A stretch of 64,000 nt of DNA from Deinococcus cellulosilyticus NBRC 106333 = KACC 11606 (GTDB lineage Bacteria > Deinococcota > Deinococci > Deinococcales > Deinococcaceae). The stretch is from assembly GCF_007990775.1 (NCBI RefSeq), contig NZ_BJXB01000025.1, positions 1-64,000 of the forward strand, written 5' to 3'. The notes under the pieces are model-generated. The model searched no databases. It worked only from the letters and a program-made list of their open reading frames with translations, and was not told where the DNA came from. Position 1 is the first letter of the stretch. Every line of letters begins with the position of its first letter. Positions 26,919 through 35,227 of this stretch are shown here, piece by piece. A program made the translations under genes and the position numbers.

Positions 26919-26978
26919 CCTTGCTGCCAAAAGGGGCGAGCCACCGGCCCGCCCCTCCATTTTTGATCCTGCCTGGAC

Positions 26979-27572
26979 TTATTTGATTTTCTGCCGTCCT
27001 GAAATGGCCCGTCCCAGGGTCACCTCGTCGGCGTATTCCAGTGCACCGCCCACCGGGAGGCCATAAGCGATACGACTCACCGTGGCTCCAGTGCTGGCGA
27101 GTTGACGCTGCAGGTACATGCTGGTGGCTTCCCCTTCCACGGTGGTGCTGGTGGCGAGGATCACCTCCATGTCGGACTGGACCCGTCCCATCAGTTGCTT
27201 GATGTAGAGCTTGTCGGGACCGACCCCATGCATGGGACTGATGGCTCCGTGCAGCACGTGGTAAAGGCCACGGTATTCACCAGAGCGTTCAATGGCCAGC
27301 ACGTCTCCTGCATCCTCCACAACACAGATCTGGTTTCGCATGCGGGTCTGGTCGCTGCACACCTCGCAGAGTTCCTTGTCGGTGACGTTGAAGCACTCGG
27401 GGCAGAGGTGCAGTTCTTCCTTGGCGCTCAGGAGGAGTTTCGCAATGCGCTCGATGTCCTCCTGAGGTTGCTCAAAGAGGTAGAAGGCCAGCTTCTGGGC
27501 ACTTTTGGGACCAATGCCCGGCCATCTGGACAGTTCGCGGATCAGTTGAAGAAGGCTTGCCGGGTACTTCAT
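26979..27572 (-). CDS. recR: Recombination protein RecR
   Basis: A 197-aa RecFOR pathway protein. It has an N-terminal helix-hairpin-helix (LSRWPGIGPKSAQKLAFYL), a Cys4 zinc finger (CPECFNVTDKELCEVC) and a Toprim domain (CVVEDAGDVLAIERSGEYRGLYHVLHG). It forms ring clamps that load RecA at gaps and helps repair double-strand breaks in Deinococcus. It starts one nucleotide after the ybaB stop, the conserved ybaB-recR pair. Confidence 0.97.
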   Translation of the reverse strand: MKYPASLLQLIRELSRWPGIGPKSAQKLAFYLFEQPQEDIERIAKLLLSAKEELHLCPECFNVTDKELCEVCSDQTRMRNQICVVEDAGDVLAIERSGEYRGLYHVLHGAISPMHGVGPDKLYIKQLMGRVQSDMEVILATSTTVEGEATSMYLQRQLASTGATVSRIAYGLPVGGALEYADEVTLGRAISGRQKIK

Positions 27573-27573
27573 T

Positions 27574-27873
27574 TCACATCAAACCGCCCAGGAAGCCCAT
27601 GCTGCGCTGCGTTTCCTGCTGCTGCAATGCATCGGCTTTCTCCTGGGCGTCCCGGATGGCGACCACCAGCAGGTCTTCGAGGGTTTCCACATCATCAGGG
27701 TCAACGGCCTGGGGGTTGATCTTCAGGCCCTGAAGTTTGCCCTGACCGTTCAGGGTGACTTCCACCATGCCACTGGCGGTTCCGGTGACGGTCATTCCGG
27801 CGAGTTGATCCTGGATTTTCTGTGCAGCGACCTGGGCCTGCTGCATTTGCTTCATGAGTTTCTTCATGTCCAT
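27574..27873 (-). CDS. YbaB/EbfC family nucleoid-associated protein
   Basis: A 99-aa protein (MDMKKLMKQMQQAQ, then VEVTLNGQGKLQGLKI and DPDDVETLEDLLVVAIRDA), a full YbaB domain that binds DNA as a dimer. The ATG at 27873 is preceded by TATAAAAT with 7-9 nt spacing and no Shine-Dalgarno, so the mRNA is probably leaderless. It is co-transcribed with recR. Confidence 0.93.
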   Translation of the reverse strand: MDMKKLMKQMQQAQVAAQKIQDQLAGMTVTGTASGMVEVTLNGQGKLQGLKINPQAVDPDDVETLEDLLVVAIRDAQEKADALQQQETQRSMGFLGGLM

Positions 27874-27954
27874 AAAGGGTATTTTATAACGTTTTGGGGG
27901 GTGGGAATGGTGGGTTGAACGGCATTGTTGTACACCAAAAAACCCGCGTCCCAC

Positions 27955-27988
27955 AAAGAAAAAACATCAGCATTTTTCAGCTGATGTT
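27955..27988 (-). terminator. Terminator of the NrtR-like gene
   Basis: Stem AACATCAGC / GCTGATGTT (27963-27971 with 27980-27988). Read on the minus strand it is followed by TTTTCTTT. Confidence 0.75.
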
Positions 27989-28010
27989 GTACCAGGTCCA
28001 GCAATACAGG

Positions 28011-28694
28011 TTAGAGGGCAGAACCCGGGTACTTGACCCGCTTGGTGCGACGGTACACCTGTGCAGGACGGCCCACACCATTGCGGCGCTCTCCGGCAGG
28101 CTCCAGCAGGCCCTGGGAGAGGATGCGTTTGCGGAAGTTGCGCTTGTCGAGCTTCTGGTTGAGGATCGCCTCGTACACTTCCTGAAGTTCAGGAAGGGTG
28201 AAGTGCTCTGGCAGGAACTCGAAAGCAAGGTTGGCGTATTCCAGACGGGTCTGCAGCCTGCGGATGGCGCGGGCCAGGATGTCTGCGTGGTCGAAGGCCA
28301 GTGGAGGTGGATCGTGGGCCACGAACCATGCAGCGCCCACGGTGCTTCCACCTGCATGGACGGCAGGGGTGCCATGGGGCAGCACCGCCATGTGCGCAAC
28401 GGAGACAATGCGTCCGCGAGGATCGCGTCCAGGATTGCCAAAAGTATAAAGTTGTTCAAGATGGTTGGGAGAGAGTGCCACGCTGGTCTCTTCACGGAGT
28501 TCCCGCAGGGCAGCCGCAGCGAGGGTTTCTTCATGCTGAACAAACCCTCCGGGGAGTGCCCAGGATTGGGAGTGGGGTTCCAGACCACGGCGGACCAGCA
28601 GGATGTGCAGCTGGCCCTTGTGCATGGCAAAGGCCACCACATCTACTGCTAGACCCACTTGAGCAGCAAAAGGAGGCAGTGTTAGTGTATACAT
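28011..28694 (-). CDS. nrtR: NrtR-like regulator: Nudix domain plus winged helix
   Basis: A 227-aa protein with an N-terminal ADP-ribose-type Nudix domain: LVRRGLEPHSQSWALPGGF, then AAAALRELREETS. The C-terminal domain (about 150-227) is a winged helix typical of NrtR: FTLPELQEVYEAILNQKLDKRNFRKRI, ending RPAQVYRRTKRVKY. NrtR proteins repress NAD-synthesis genes and sense ADP-ribose. No NAD gene is adjacent, so targets are elsewhere. The start is ATG 28694, with a consensus promoter ending eight nt upstream and no ribosome-binding site. A GTG one codon earlier is the alternative. Confidence 0.85.
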   Translation of the reverse strand: MYTLTLPPFAAQVGLAVDVVAFAMHKGQLHILLVRRGLEPHSQSWALPGGFVQHEETLAAAALRELREETSVALSPNHLEQLYTFGNPGRDPRGRIVSVAHMAVLPHGTPAVHAGGSTVGAAWFVAHDPPPLAFDHADILARAIRRLQTRLEYANLAFEFLPEHFTLPELQEVYEAILNQKLDKRNFRKRILSQGLLEPAGERRNGVGRPAQVYRRTKRVKYPGSAL

Positions 28695-28702
28695 CACACT
28701 TA

Positions 28703-28731
28703 AATATATTGCTTTTCAACGTGCAAGTCAA
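28703..28731 (-). promoter_or_regulatory. Consensus promoter of a leaderless nrtR mRNA
   Basis: On the minus strand TTGACT (28726-28731), a 17-bp spacer and TATATT (28703-28708), 8 nt before the ATG. The start codon sits inside AGTGT-N7-ACACT, a possible auto-regulatory inverted repeat. Confidence 0.7.
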
Positions 28732-29224
28732 TGAATTTCTGGCAGCAGTCATCTACACCAATTGGCTTGTGTAGTTTTTCACAAAAGAGTCACTTTGCAA
28801 AGGCAAATCAGAGTCAGCCATCCGTATTTGCTCGTAATGGCCTGCATATCTGGGAATTCTGTTGAATCGATGGGACTTTTGACCCTTGAGTCCATCCATC
28901 TTGAAACACCAATTCAAACCTAGACAGCATCAGAAGCAGTCCAAAAAGATTGAGCCCTCCAGAAGAAGTTGAAGCAATTCTGACAGCAAGGCTCAGGTTC
29001 TGTATTTTAAGATGTGAATTGACAGAGGGCATCCAATGATGTGAACACCCTTGTGACCTGCATCAGCATACGGCAAAACCAGGAGGCACATGCAGCAAAA
29101 ACCCCAGATTCTGCTGCACGTCTTCGTCCCTTCAGCCGCATTGCGTAGGCGAATCCCCGGCAAGTGGTGTAAAATAAGATTTGATGTTCCTACCCAGAAT
29201 GTCCACGATCCCCGAGAACGGGGC
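28732..29224. other. Intergenic region upstream of infC
   Basis: About 490 bp without a supported gene. The left two thirds is relatively AT-rich and shows no homology I can name. Near infC there is TAAAAT (about 29170) as a possible -10, and a short CCCC-N6-GGGG hairpin (about 29211-29224) in the leader just before the Shine-Dalgarno sequence. Confidence 0.4.
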
Positions 29225-29242
29225 GTGCTGGAGGTGGTTGTA

Positions 29243-29806
29243 ATTTCTAAAGAGCACAAGATCAATGAGCAGATCCGGGTTCGGCAAGTCCGTTTGATTG
29301 ATGACGAGGGCGGCCAAGTTGGCATCATCGATACCAGGGAAGCCCTGCGTGTCGCCCAGGAAAAAGGCCTGGATCTGGTGATGGTTGGCGCTACTGCTGT
29401 TCCCCCGGTCTGTAAACTCATGGATTACGGGCGTTTTCGTTACGAGCAACAACAGAACGAAAAAGAAAACCGCCGTCGTGCACGCACCCAGGAAGTCAAG
29501 TCCATCAAATTCCGCATTAAAATTGATGAAAACGACTTCAACACCAAGACCAACCATGTTCGTCGCTTCCTGGAAGAAGGCAACAAAGTCAAAGTCACCA
29601 TCATGTTCCGTGGCCGCGAGCGCACCCACCCCGAACTCGGTGAGCGCATCCTGGAACGTGTTGCCGATGCCATCAAGGACATCGGTTCACCCGAAGGTGC
29701 ACCTTCCATTGCAGGCATGGACATGAACATGATCGTTGCTCCGGCTCCTGGCAAAATCAAGAAAAAAGACGCCGAAGACACCGAAGCCATCGGTTCAGAA
29801 GCCTGA
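29243..29806 (+). CDS. infC: Translation initiation factor IF-3, predicted AUU start
   Basis: A 187-aa IF3. The N-terminal domain is HKINEQIRVRQVRLIDDEG, the linker lies around RRARTQEVKSIKF and the C-terminal domain is GNKVKVTIMFRGRERTHPELG. The protein homology begins at ISKEHKINEQ, and no ATG lies near. GGAGG at 29230-29234 is exactly 8 nt upstream of an ATT codon at 29243. An AUU start is known for infC in E. coli and several other bacteria, where IF3 represses its own translation. In-frame GTGs at 29225 and 29234 are less likely because one lacks and the other overlaps the ribosome-binding site. Confidence 0.93.
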   Translation: MSKEHKINEQIRVRQVRLIDDEGGQVGIIDTREALRVAQEKGLDLVMVGATAVPPVCKLMDYGRFRYEQQQNEKENRRRARTQEVKSIKFRIKIDENDFNTKTNHVRRFLEEGNKVKVTIMFRGRERTHPELGERILERVADAIKDIGSPEGAPSIAGMDMNMIVAPAPGKIKKKDAEDTEAIGSEA

Positions 29807-29823
29807 GTTTGCCCGAACCCACC

Positions 29824-29849
29824 ATCCTCCCATCCGGGAGGATTTTTTT
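29824..29849 (+). terminator. Terminator of infC
   Basis: Stem ATCCTCCC / GGGAGGAT with loop ATCC and six further T residues. infC is therefore transcribed apart from rpmI-rplT. Confidence 0.9.
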
Positions 29850-29928
29850 GCATACCTGACGAGAGTGTGAGAAATCCATCAATCCTCCGGTGGTGTTCTG
29901 CTCTGCTTTCGCTGCTACCATTTTGAAT

Positions 29929-30324
29929 ATGAAACAGCCCGTGGTTTTTCTTTTGATTGCCGCCCTGATGTCCGCATGCACAGTCACCACACAGACTTCT
30001 GTTCAGCCCAAACCTCAGGCTGCAGTCGTGGCCCAGCCCAAAACCCCACCCAGCAAGAACCTTGGGGATTATGCTCTGCCCGACGGGGCCAGCAACATCA
30101 AGGTCAAAAGCAACAAGGTGGAGTTCAGCCTGGGCAAGCGAGACCTGGGCGATGTTTTCGAGCATTTCGACAACCAGTTCAAGCGCAAAGGCTGGCTGCG
30201 GGTTGGAGTGGAAAACCGTCCCAACCGTGTGGAAGCCACCTACAAGTTTGAGAACAATCTGGTGCGCCTGACCGTCAAACGCGAGGGCAACAGCGGCAAA
30301 TTCGAGGTTGAACTCGAAGATTGA
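29929..30324 (+). CDS. Putative lipoprotein of unknown function
   Basis: A 131-aa protein: MKQPVVFLLIAALMSAC is a type II signal peptide, with lipobox MSAC and Cys17 as the lipidation site. A Pro/Gln-rich linker (QPKPQAAVVAQPKTPP) leads into a compact domain of about 85 residues (VEFSLGKRDLGDVFEHFDNQFKRKGW). I do not recognise the family. TACCAT lies seven nt before the ATG, suggesting a leaderless mRNA. Confidence 0.65.
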   Translation: MKQPVVFLLIAALMSACTVTTQTSVQPKPQAAVVAQPKTPPSKNLGDYALPDGASNIKVKSNKVEFSLGKRDLGDVFEHFDNQFKRKGWLRVGVENRPNRVEATYKFENNLVRLTVKREGNSGKFEVELED

Positions 30325-30338
30325 GGAGAGTCCAGCAG

Positions 30339-30371
30339 AAAGCAGGGATCACACAAGATCCCTGCTTTTTT
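30339..30371. terminator. Bidirectional terminator between lipoprotein and RNA methyltransferase
   Basis: A 12-bp stem AAAGCAGGGATC / GATCCCTGCTTT, loop ACACAA, with a T run on the + side and adenines on the other side. Confidence 0.85.
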
Positions 30372-30381
30372 GATCCACAGA

Positions 30382-31380
30382 TCAAACTGTTCTGTTGAAG
30401 GTGTAGATCCTGGGGAAATGCCCCCCGTGGTACACCCGGTCTTCCCTCAGAAGCTTCCAGTCGGATTGCCCCTTGATCAGGCGGTCCATCAGTTTCACCT
30501 CGTGGGAAATCAGGACCATGCGGGCACCCGCAGAAGCAATGCGGGTCATCTCCCTGAAGAATTCCGGGTACAGCACCAGGTTTCCGGTGTTGGTTCCCAC
30601 GTTGTCTCCCCAGGGCAGGTCGCAGAGGATCACATCCACACTCTGGTCCGGCAGATCCAGATGGGTGGCATCGGCGATGTCCACCTCGAAGGGCAGTCCT
30701 GCGGCTTGCAGGTTGCTGCGGGCAAACTCCACATGCTCAAAATCCAGGTCACAGCCAGAGACCTTGCGGGCACCATAGATCTGGCCGCACTCGATCATCA
30801 GGGTGCCAGAGCCGCACATGGGGTTGTACACCACATCGTGCTTCTCAACGTGGGCGAGTTGCAGCATGGCTGCAGCCACAGTGGCATTGAGGCCCCCTTC
30901 CATGTTGGCAACACGCCAGGGCCGTGCAGAAAGGGGGCGAGGAGACAGGCGAATCAGCACCTCCCAGCCTTCCCCGGCTTTGAGGACCCGCAACACCAGT
31001 TCTCCCTCTTCAGGGTCGTGCCTGAGGCCGCTCTGCTTGCTGATCTCCTCTGCCAGACGCTGGAACACGCTGGAATCACTGCCTGCCGCAGCAAAACGGA
31101 AAGAAGCAAAGGTGCCCAGCTTCAGGGTGTCCTGAACGATGCTGAGAAGCCTTGTGAGGTGCTGGTGGCCCAGCAGGGCTTTGGGACGGGGCACCTCGAA
31201 ACGCTCGATTCTGGACACCGCCACCACCGTTCTGAGCTGCAACAGTGGGAGGGGTTTTCCAGGGAAAGCAATGCGCAAGAAATCCTTGCCCTTGCCCAGA
31301 ATTCGGGCATTCAGGGGTTTCAGTTCATTCAGCACGAAGGGACTCAGGCCTTCGAGAAGGTCCAACTGGTACGTCTGCAT
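30382..31380 (-). CDS. THUMP-domain RNA guanine-N2 methyltransferase (TrmN/Trm14-like)
   Basis: A 332-aa protein with an N-terminal THUMP RNA-binding region (about 40-150) and a Rossmann methyltransferase. The SAM motif I region is YNPMCGSGTLMIECGQI, the acidic residue ends motif II (VSGCDLD), and the catalytic motif IV is CDLPWGDN (D-L-P-W, of the N/D-P-P-Y type). Length and architecture match TrmN of Thermus, which makes m2G6 in tRNA. I chose ATG 31380 (MQTYQLDLLEG). The kinase-like gene lies 10 nt upstream, so they form an operon. Confidence 0.85.
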   Translation of the reverse strand: MQTYQLDLLEGLSPFVLNELKPLNARILGKGKDFLRIAFPGKPLPLLQLRTVVAVSRIERFEVPRPKALLGHQHLTRLLSIVQDTLKLGTFASFRFAAAGSDSSVFQRLAEEISKQSGLRHDPEEGELVLRVLKAGEGWEVLIRLSPRPLSARPWRVANMEGGLNATVAAAMLQLAHVEKHDVVYNPMCGSGTLMIECGQIYGARKVSGCDLDFEHVEFARSNLQAAGLPFEVDIADATHLDLPDQSVDVILCDLPWGDNVGTNTGNLVLYPEFFREMTRIASAGARMVLISHEVKLMDRLIKGQSDWKLLREDRVYHGGHFPRIYTFNRTV

Positions 31381-31390
31381 TTTTAGCAGC

Positions 31391-32491
31391 TTACCCGAAG
31401 AAGGGCTCGGGCTGCAAAACCTGATGCTCCTGCAAAGCCACAAAAAGCCTGTTCAAGAGCTCATGGAACATCGGTTCTGGTTCACGCTGGTATCTGGCCC
31501 ACATCAAGAGGAAGTTGTGAAGGATGCCCACCCGGTACTCCCGGTACAGCTCTTCCTGGGACAGGGCAATGCCATGCTGGTGCAGCACCTGCAAGTACTG
31601 CTGAAGGAGTTCATGCTCCAGACGGGTCCGCTCAAACCAGTTGAAACGGATCACCAGAAAATGTGCGAGATCAAACCCCACAGGGCTCACACAGGAGTGC
31701 TCATAGTCGATCAGGTACAGGCGGTCCCAGTTCAGGCGGTCCACCATCACCTGACCAAAGTGGAAATCTCCGTGGCACAGGGTCACTTTGCGGGCCTCTG
31801 CAAAAAGGCCTTCCAGCACCCCTGGATTCAGCAAATGGTCTGCCACACGCAGAAGTTCTGGAGAGAGGTTCAGGTCTTCCCTGCCCTGCTGCAGGCAGGA
31901 ACGGTGTTTGAAAATGAGCCTGTGGATCTGGTCTCCCCAGGGGGCACTCGGGTGCTGTTTCAGGGCGGGGTGCAGCATCCACTGGGCATGAAACTCCCCC
32001 ATCAGGCGCATCACCTGATGCACCCGGTTGAAGCGCTCCGGCTCAGGAAGGTCCGACCAGTGCATGCAGCGGTCCTCCAGGCTTTCCAGAATCAGATGGG
32101 CCTTGAGGGTGGCCTCACTTTGCTGGTACCCCAGCAGTGCCGCGTGAGGAATGCTGAGCAGTGGAGCAAAATCCCTCAAGTACTGGATTTCGTTGAGGAA
32201 CCTTTTGAAGTGTTTCTCGCTGAAGTCATCTGCTGGGCGGTATTTCACGAAGACCTCGCGGGAAGTCCCGGAAACCTGCAGCCTCAAAAAGGCATAGTCT
32301 GCCCGTTCTCCTTCTCCCAGACGCAGCAGTTCCATGCGCTGCAGGTCTGGAAAGGCACCCTTCATGGCACTTTTCAACATGAGGGGATACGCCACAGGCT
32401 CGGGATGACCTGCCCAGCTCTTCACGGCAGACAGCATCACCCCGAGGCTGCCAGAAACGGTGTTCAGGTGATCACCAGCCAGGTGACCCAT
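31391..32491 (-). CDS. Aminoglycoside phosphotransferase (APH)-family kinase-like protein
   Basis: About 366 aa with the APH/choline-kinase fold. An N-lobe segment VFVKYRPADDFSEKHFKRFLNEIQYLRD contains the ATP Lys. The catalytic loop is TLCHGDFHFGQVMVD (HGDxxxxN-type, with Q in place of the usual N) and the DFG-equivalent is LYLIDYEHSC. The substrate is unknown; such proteins phosphorylate small molecules and rarely give resistance. I chose ATG 32491 because homology starts near there; it overlaps the upstream small gene by 28 nt, suggesting coupling. Confidence 0.8.
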   Translation of the reverse strand: MGHLAGDHLNTVSGSLGVMLSAVKSWAGHPEPVAYPLMLKSAMKGAFPDLQRMELLRLGEGERADYAFLRLQVSGTSREVFVKYRPADDFSEKHFKRFLNEIQYLRDFAPLLSIPHAALLGYQQSEATLKAHLILESLEDRCMHWSDLPEPERFNRVHQVMRLMGEFHAQWMLHPALKQHPSAPWGDQIHRLIFKHRSCLQQGREDLNLSPELLRVADHLLNPGVLEGLFAEARKVTLCHGDFHFGQVMVDRLNWDRLYLIDYEHSCVSPVGFDLAHFLVIRFNWFERTRLEHELLQQYLQVLHQHGIALSQEELYREYRVGILHNFLLMWARYQREPEPMFHELLNRLFVALQEHQVLQPEPFFG

Positions 32492-32649
32492 GAGGTCCCC
32501 ACCATGAAAATCCCTGCGTAAACTGCACATCCAATGCCCAGTCCCAGGCATCCTCTGCGGCGGTGGCGACGGTGCCTGCGGTGACGGCGGTGAGAATGCG
32601 ACCCGATGAAAGAACCAATTGAAAATGAACCCACTGAGAAACTGCTCAT
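32464..32649 (-). CDS. Small His/Arg-rich membrane protein
   Basis: A 61-aa protein. A Ser/Gly/Phe N-terminus (MSSFSVGSFSIGSF) is followed by a basic repeat (HSHRRHRRHRRHRRRG) and one or two hydrophobic stretches (CLGLGIGCAVYAGIFMVGTSWVTWLVI). AGGAGG lies at good spacing before the ATG, and TATAAC just upstream looks like the -10 of the operon. It overlaps the kinase-like gene. The function is unknown; the HRR repeats suggest nucleic-acid, phosphate or metal contact at the membrane. Confidence 0.6.
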   Translation of the reverse strand: MSSFSVGSFSIGSFIGSHSHRRHRRHRRHRRRGCLGLGIGCAVYAGIFMVGTSWVTWLVIT

Positions 32650-32735
32650 GCTGCCTCCTGTTATACGGTGTTTGATCTTCACCGTCTCTGTGAAGAATTA
32701 CGGTCTTGGAGGCCAGACCGTTCCCTGCAGTCCAG

Positions 32736-32770
32736 AACTGACCGCTGAAGCCCGACGGCTGACTGCTTTT
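32736..32770. repeat. Heptad array upstream of rpmI
   Basis: Five 7-nt units in register: AACTGAC, CGCTGAA, GCCCGAC, GGCTGAC, TGCTTTT. The same unit type occurs at 4213-4247 and 44291-44325. Confidence 0.5.
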
Positions 32771-32785
32771 CTGCACAGCCTTTTT

Positions 32786-32814
32786 TGACAAAACAGACCT
32801 TTTCCTGTACACTC
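32786..32814 (+). promoter_or_regulatory. Promoter of rpmI-rplT
   Basis: TTGACA (32786-32791), a 17-bp spacer and TACACT (32809-32814). A leader of about 80 nt follows, GC-rich enough to fold, in the place where L20 autoregulation acts in other bacteria (inference). Confidence 0.8.
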
Positions 32815-32904
32815 ATAAGGCTGAAGTGAAGCCGGGAAAACTGCGCCTGTCGCGACCGCGCTTCCGGGTTTACCCCAAGGGGAAAACCTCAGGAGGACAT
32901 CAAA

Positions 32905-33107
<203 letters not shown>

Positions 33108-33108
<1 letters not shown>

Positions 33109-33470
33109 TGCCACGCGCCAAGACTGGTATCATCCGCCGTCGTCGTCACAAGAAGGTTCTGAAGCGCGCCAAGGGCTTCTGGGGTTCACGCTCCAAGAAC
33201 TACAAAAACGCCTTCCAGACCCTGCTGAACGCAGCCACCTACGAATACCGCGACCGTCGCAACAAGAAGCGCGACTTCCGTCGCCTGTGGATTCAGCGCA
33301 TCAACGCCGCTGCCCGCCTGAACGACATCAGCTACTCCAGCCTGATGTTCGGTCTGAAAAAAGCCGGCGTGGCCCTGGACCGCAAAGTCCTCGCTGACAT
33401 CGCTGCCCGCGAGCCCCAGGTGTTCGCCACCCTGGTGACCACCGCCAAGAACGCTCTCGCCAGCGCTTAA
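33108..33470 (+). CDS. rplT: 50S ribosomal protein L20
   Basis: A 120-aa protein: PRAKTGIIRRRRHKKVLKRA in the long N-terminal extension, GFWGSRSKNYKNAFQT, and a globular C-terminus (FGLKKAGVALDRKVLADIAA). It binds 23S rRNA early in assembly and is the usual autoregulator of rpmI-rplT. Confidence 0.97.
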
Positions 33471-33482
33471 GGCTTGAACCAG

Positions 33483-33514
33483 AACCACCCCTGACAAATC
33501 AGGGGTGGTTTTTT
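33483..33514 (+). terminator. Terminator of rpmI-rplT
   Basis: A 12-bp stem AACCACCCCTGA / TCAGGGGTGGTT, loop CAAA, then four T residues. It may also serve the convergent UPF0303 gene. Confidence 0.9.
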
Positions 33515-33520
33515 CATGGC

Positions 33521-34015
33521 TCAATCGAGTTTCAGGGCCTCATGGTCCTGCCCGAGCACCCTGCAGAGCCCTTTGACCACCAGGGCATGGTCTTCTCTTT
33601 GTGGCACACCAGAGACGGTCACCACCCCCACCAGTTCTCCTGTCTTCAGGGCAATGGGGAATGCACCGCCATGGGTGGCGTAATCTGCATCTGACAGACC
33701 GTGTGCAGTGGTGACATCTGTGTCCTGTGACCTGAGCTCCTGCCCGATCTGGTAGGAACTTTTCTGGAAGTGCTTGACCACATTGGCCTTTCTGCGCACC
33801 CAGTTCAGGTTGTCCGGGTTGGTGCCCGGAAGTGCCGTGAAGAACAGCTGCAGCCCATCCAGACGGTGGATGTCAATCACCACCCCTTTTTCTTCCTGAA
33901 CAGCAATGTCGCGAATGGCGTTGCCCAGTTCCCATGCGGTGTCGAAATCAAAAACCTCAAACCTGAGGGCTTCCTCCTGCTTTTGCAGGCGTGCAAGATC
34001 TTCGGTGAAATTCAT
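33521..34015 (-). CDS. UPF0303 family protein (haem-degrading / GlcG-like fold)
   Basis: A 164-aa protein matching UPF0303 along its length: FDTAWELGNAIRDIA, then LFFTALPGTNPDNLNWVRRKANVV, AHGGAFPI and GVVTVSGVPQREDHALVV. The family shares the HbpS/GlcG fold, some members of which bind haem; the function here is unproven. The ATG abuts the stop of the oxidoreductase gene, so they form an operon. Confidence 0.85.
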   Translation of the reverse strand: MNFTEDLARLQKQEEALRFEVFDFDTAWELGNAIRDIAVQEEKGVVIDIHRLDGLQLFFTALPGTNPDNLNWVRRKANVVKHFQKSSYQIGQELRSQDTDVTTAHGLSDADYATHGGAFPIALKTGELVGVVTVSGVPQREDHALVVKGLCRVLGQDHEALKLD

Positions 34016-35068
34016 TCAGCCCTTCCTTTCAACACTCAGGCGCTGGCCTGTGGCAGAGGATTTCTCGCCCAGTTCCAGCAGTTCCATCACCAGTGTGGCT
34101 TCTTCAGCCGTGACAGGGTTGGAGGTCCCATTCAACAGCGCAGCAGCAATCCCTGTGTAATAGCTCTGGTAACTGCCCACCTGATTGTCTACCTCAGTTT
34201 TGATTGTCTGGCCTTCACTCTGGGTATACAGGGTGCCTTTTTCAGGATCATGGCCCCAGTTTTCAGACCCCGGACGGCCTCCAGCTTTCAGAGCGCTTTC
34301 CTGGGGGTCCAGCCCATATTTGATGTAACTTCCCTCTGTGCCATGCACAATGAACCTGGGGTTGGGTGCAGCCACCAGCATCGATCCATGCAAAATCACC
34401 CGCAGAGGGCCATATCCGAGCACCACATGGAAGAAGTCCGTGGCCTGCCCTCCATCCCTCTGGACAGAGAGATCAGCCTGCAGGGTGTCTGGCATCCCAA
34501 AAAGCTGTAAGGCCTGGTCCAGCACATGGGGTCCGAGGTCGTACCACAGTCCACTGCCTGGGAGGTCCTGTTCCCTCCAGCGGTTCACCACACCAGGTCG
34601 AAAACGGTCGAAGTGGGATTCAAAGTGCACCACCCGGCCCAGACGTCCTTCTGCAATCAGCCTTTTGATGGTCAGGAAATCCGCATCCCAGCGCCTGTTG
34701 TGGAAGACCGAGAGCAGCAGTTCGGAGCGGGCCGCCAGGGTGTCCAGTTCACGTGCCTCCACCGCCGTCAGGGTGAAGGGTTTGTCCACCACCACATGTT
34801 TTCCGGCCATGAGTGCAGCTTTAGCCAGATCAAAATGGGTGGTGTTGGGGGTGGCGATCACCACCAGATCGACATCTTCTCTGGAAAGGGCTTGCAGAGG
34901 ATCTGGTTCCACCACTGCGTCCGGAAAATCGGCGTGAACTTTCTCAGGCTGACTGGAGGAGACCACATGAAGCTTCAGGTCCTGCACGCTGGCAATCAGG
35001 GGGGCATGGAAGGTTTTTCCTGCAAAGCCGTAACCAAGCAGGGCCACATTCAGGGTTCTGGCCGTCAT
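34016..35068 (-). CDS. Gfo/Idh/MocA family oxidoreductase
   Basis: A 350-aa NAD(P)-dependent dehydrogenase. The Rossmann fold has VALLGYGFAGKTFHAPLI and ends in VATPNTTHFDLA. The catalytic Lys is in VVVDKPFTLTAVEA, followed by the family signature region VFHNRRWDADF. It resembles the YvaA/scyllo-inositol dehydrogenase branch, acting on cyclitols or sugars; the substrate is inferred only loosely. TATAAA lies six nt before the ATG, a leaderless arrangement. Confidence 0.88.
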   Translation of the reverse strand: MTARTLNVALLGYGFAGKTFHAPLIASVQDLKLHVVSSSQPEKVHADFPDAVVEPDPLQALSREDVDLVVIATPNTTHFDLAKAALMAGKHVVVDKPFTLTAVEARELDTLAARSELLLSVFHNRRWDADFLTIKRLIAEGRLGRVVHFESHFDRFRPGVVNRWREQDLPGSGLWYDLGPHVLDQALQLFGMPDTLQADLSVQRDGGQATDFFHVVLGYGPLRVILHGSMLVAAPNPRFIVHGTEGSYIKYGLDPQESALKAGGRPGSENWGHDPEKGTLYTQSEGQTIKTEVDNQVGSYQSYYTGIAAALLNGTSNPVTAEEATLVMELLELGEKSSATGQRLSVERKG

Positions 35069-35227
35069 GTTTTCTTTATAACCCAGATGGTGGGGTTGCG
35101 GTGCATGTTTGTGCGACCATCGAACGATCGTCCTGCTGGTTTAGACGTCCTGCTCCATGAACGCCATGAGGGGTTATCCTGTGTTGATTCCTGAAAGGCA
35201 GACCTTTCAGAGCCGCTTGGAGGAAAA

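Noticed and set aside
28814..29032. 72-codon minus frame upstream of infC
   Set aside because: No ribosome-binding site, low-complexity sequence, no recognisable domain.
31391..32491. Antibiotic-resistance kinase
   Set aside because: The APH fold is clear but the sequence is not close to a known resistance enzyme, and the catalytic loop differs (Q for N); a metabolic kinase is more likely.
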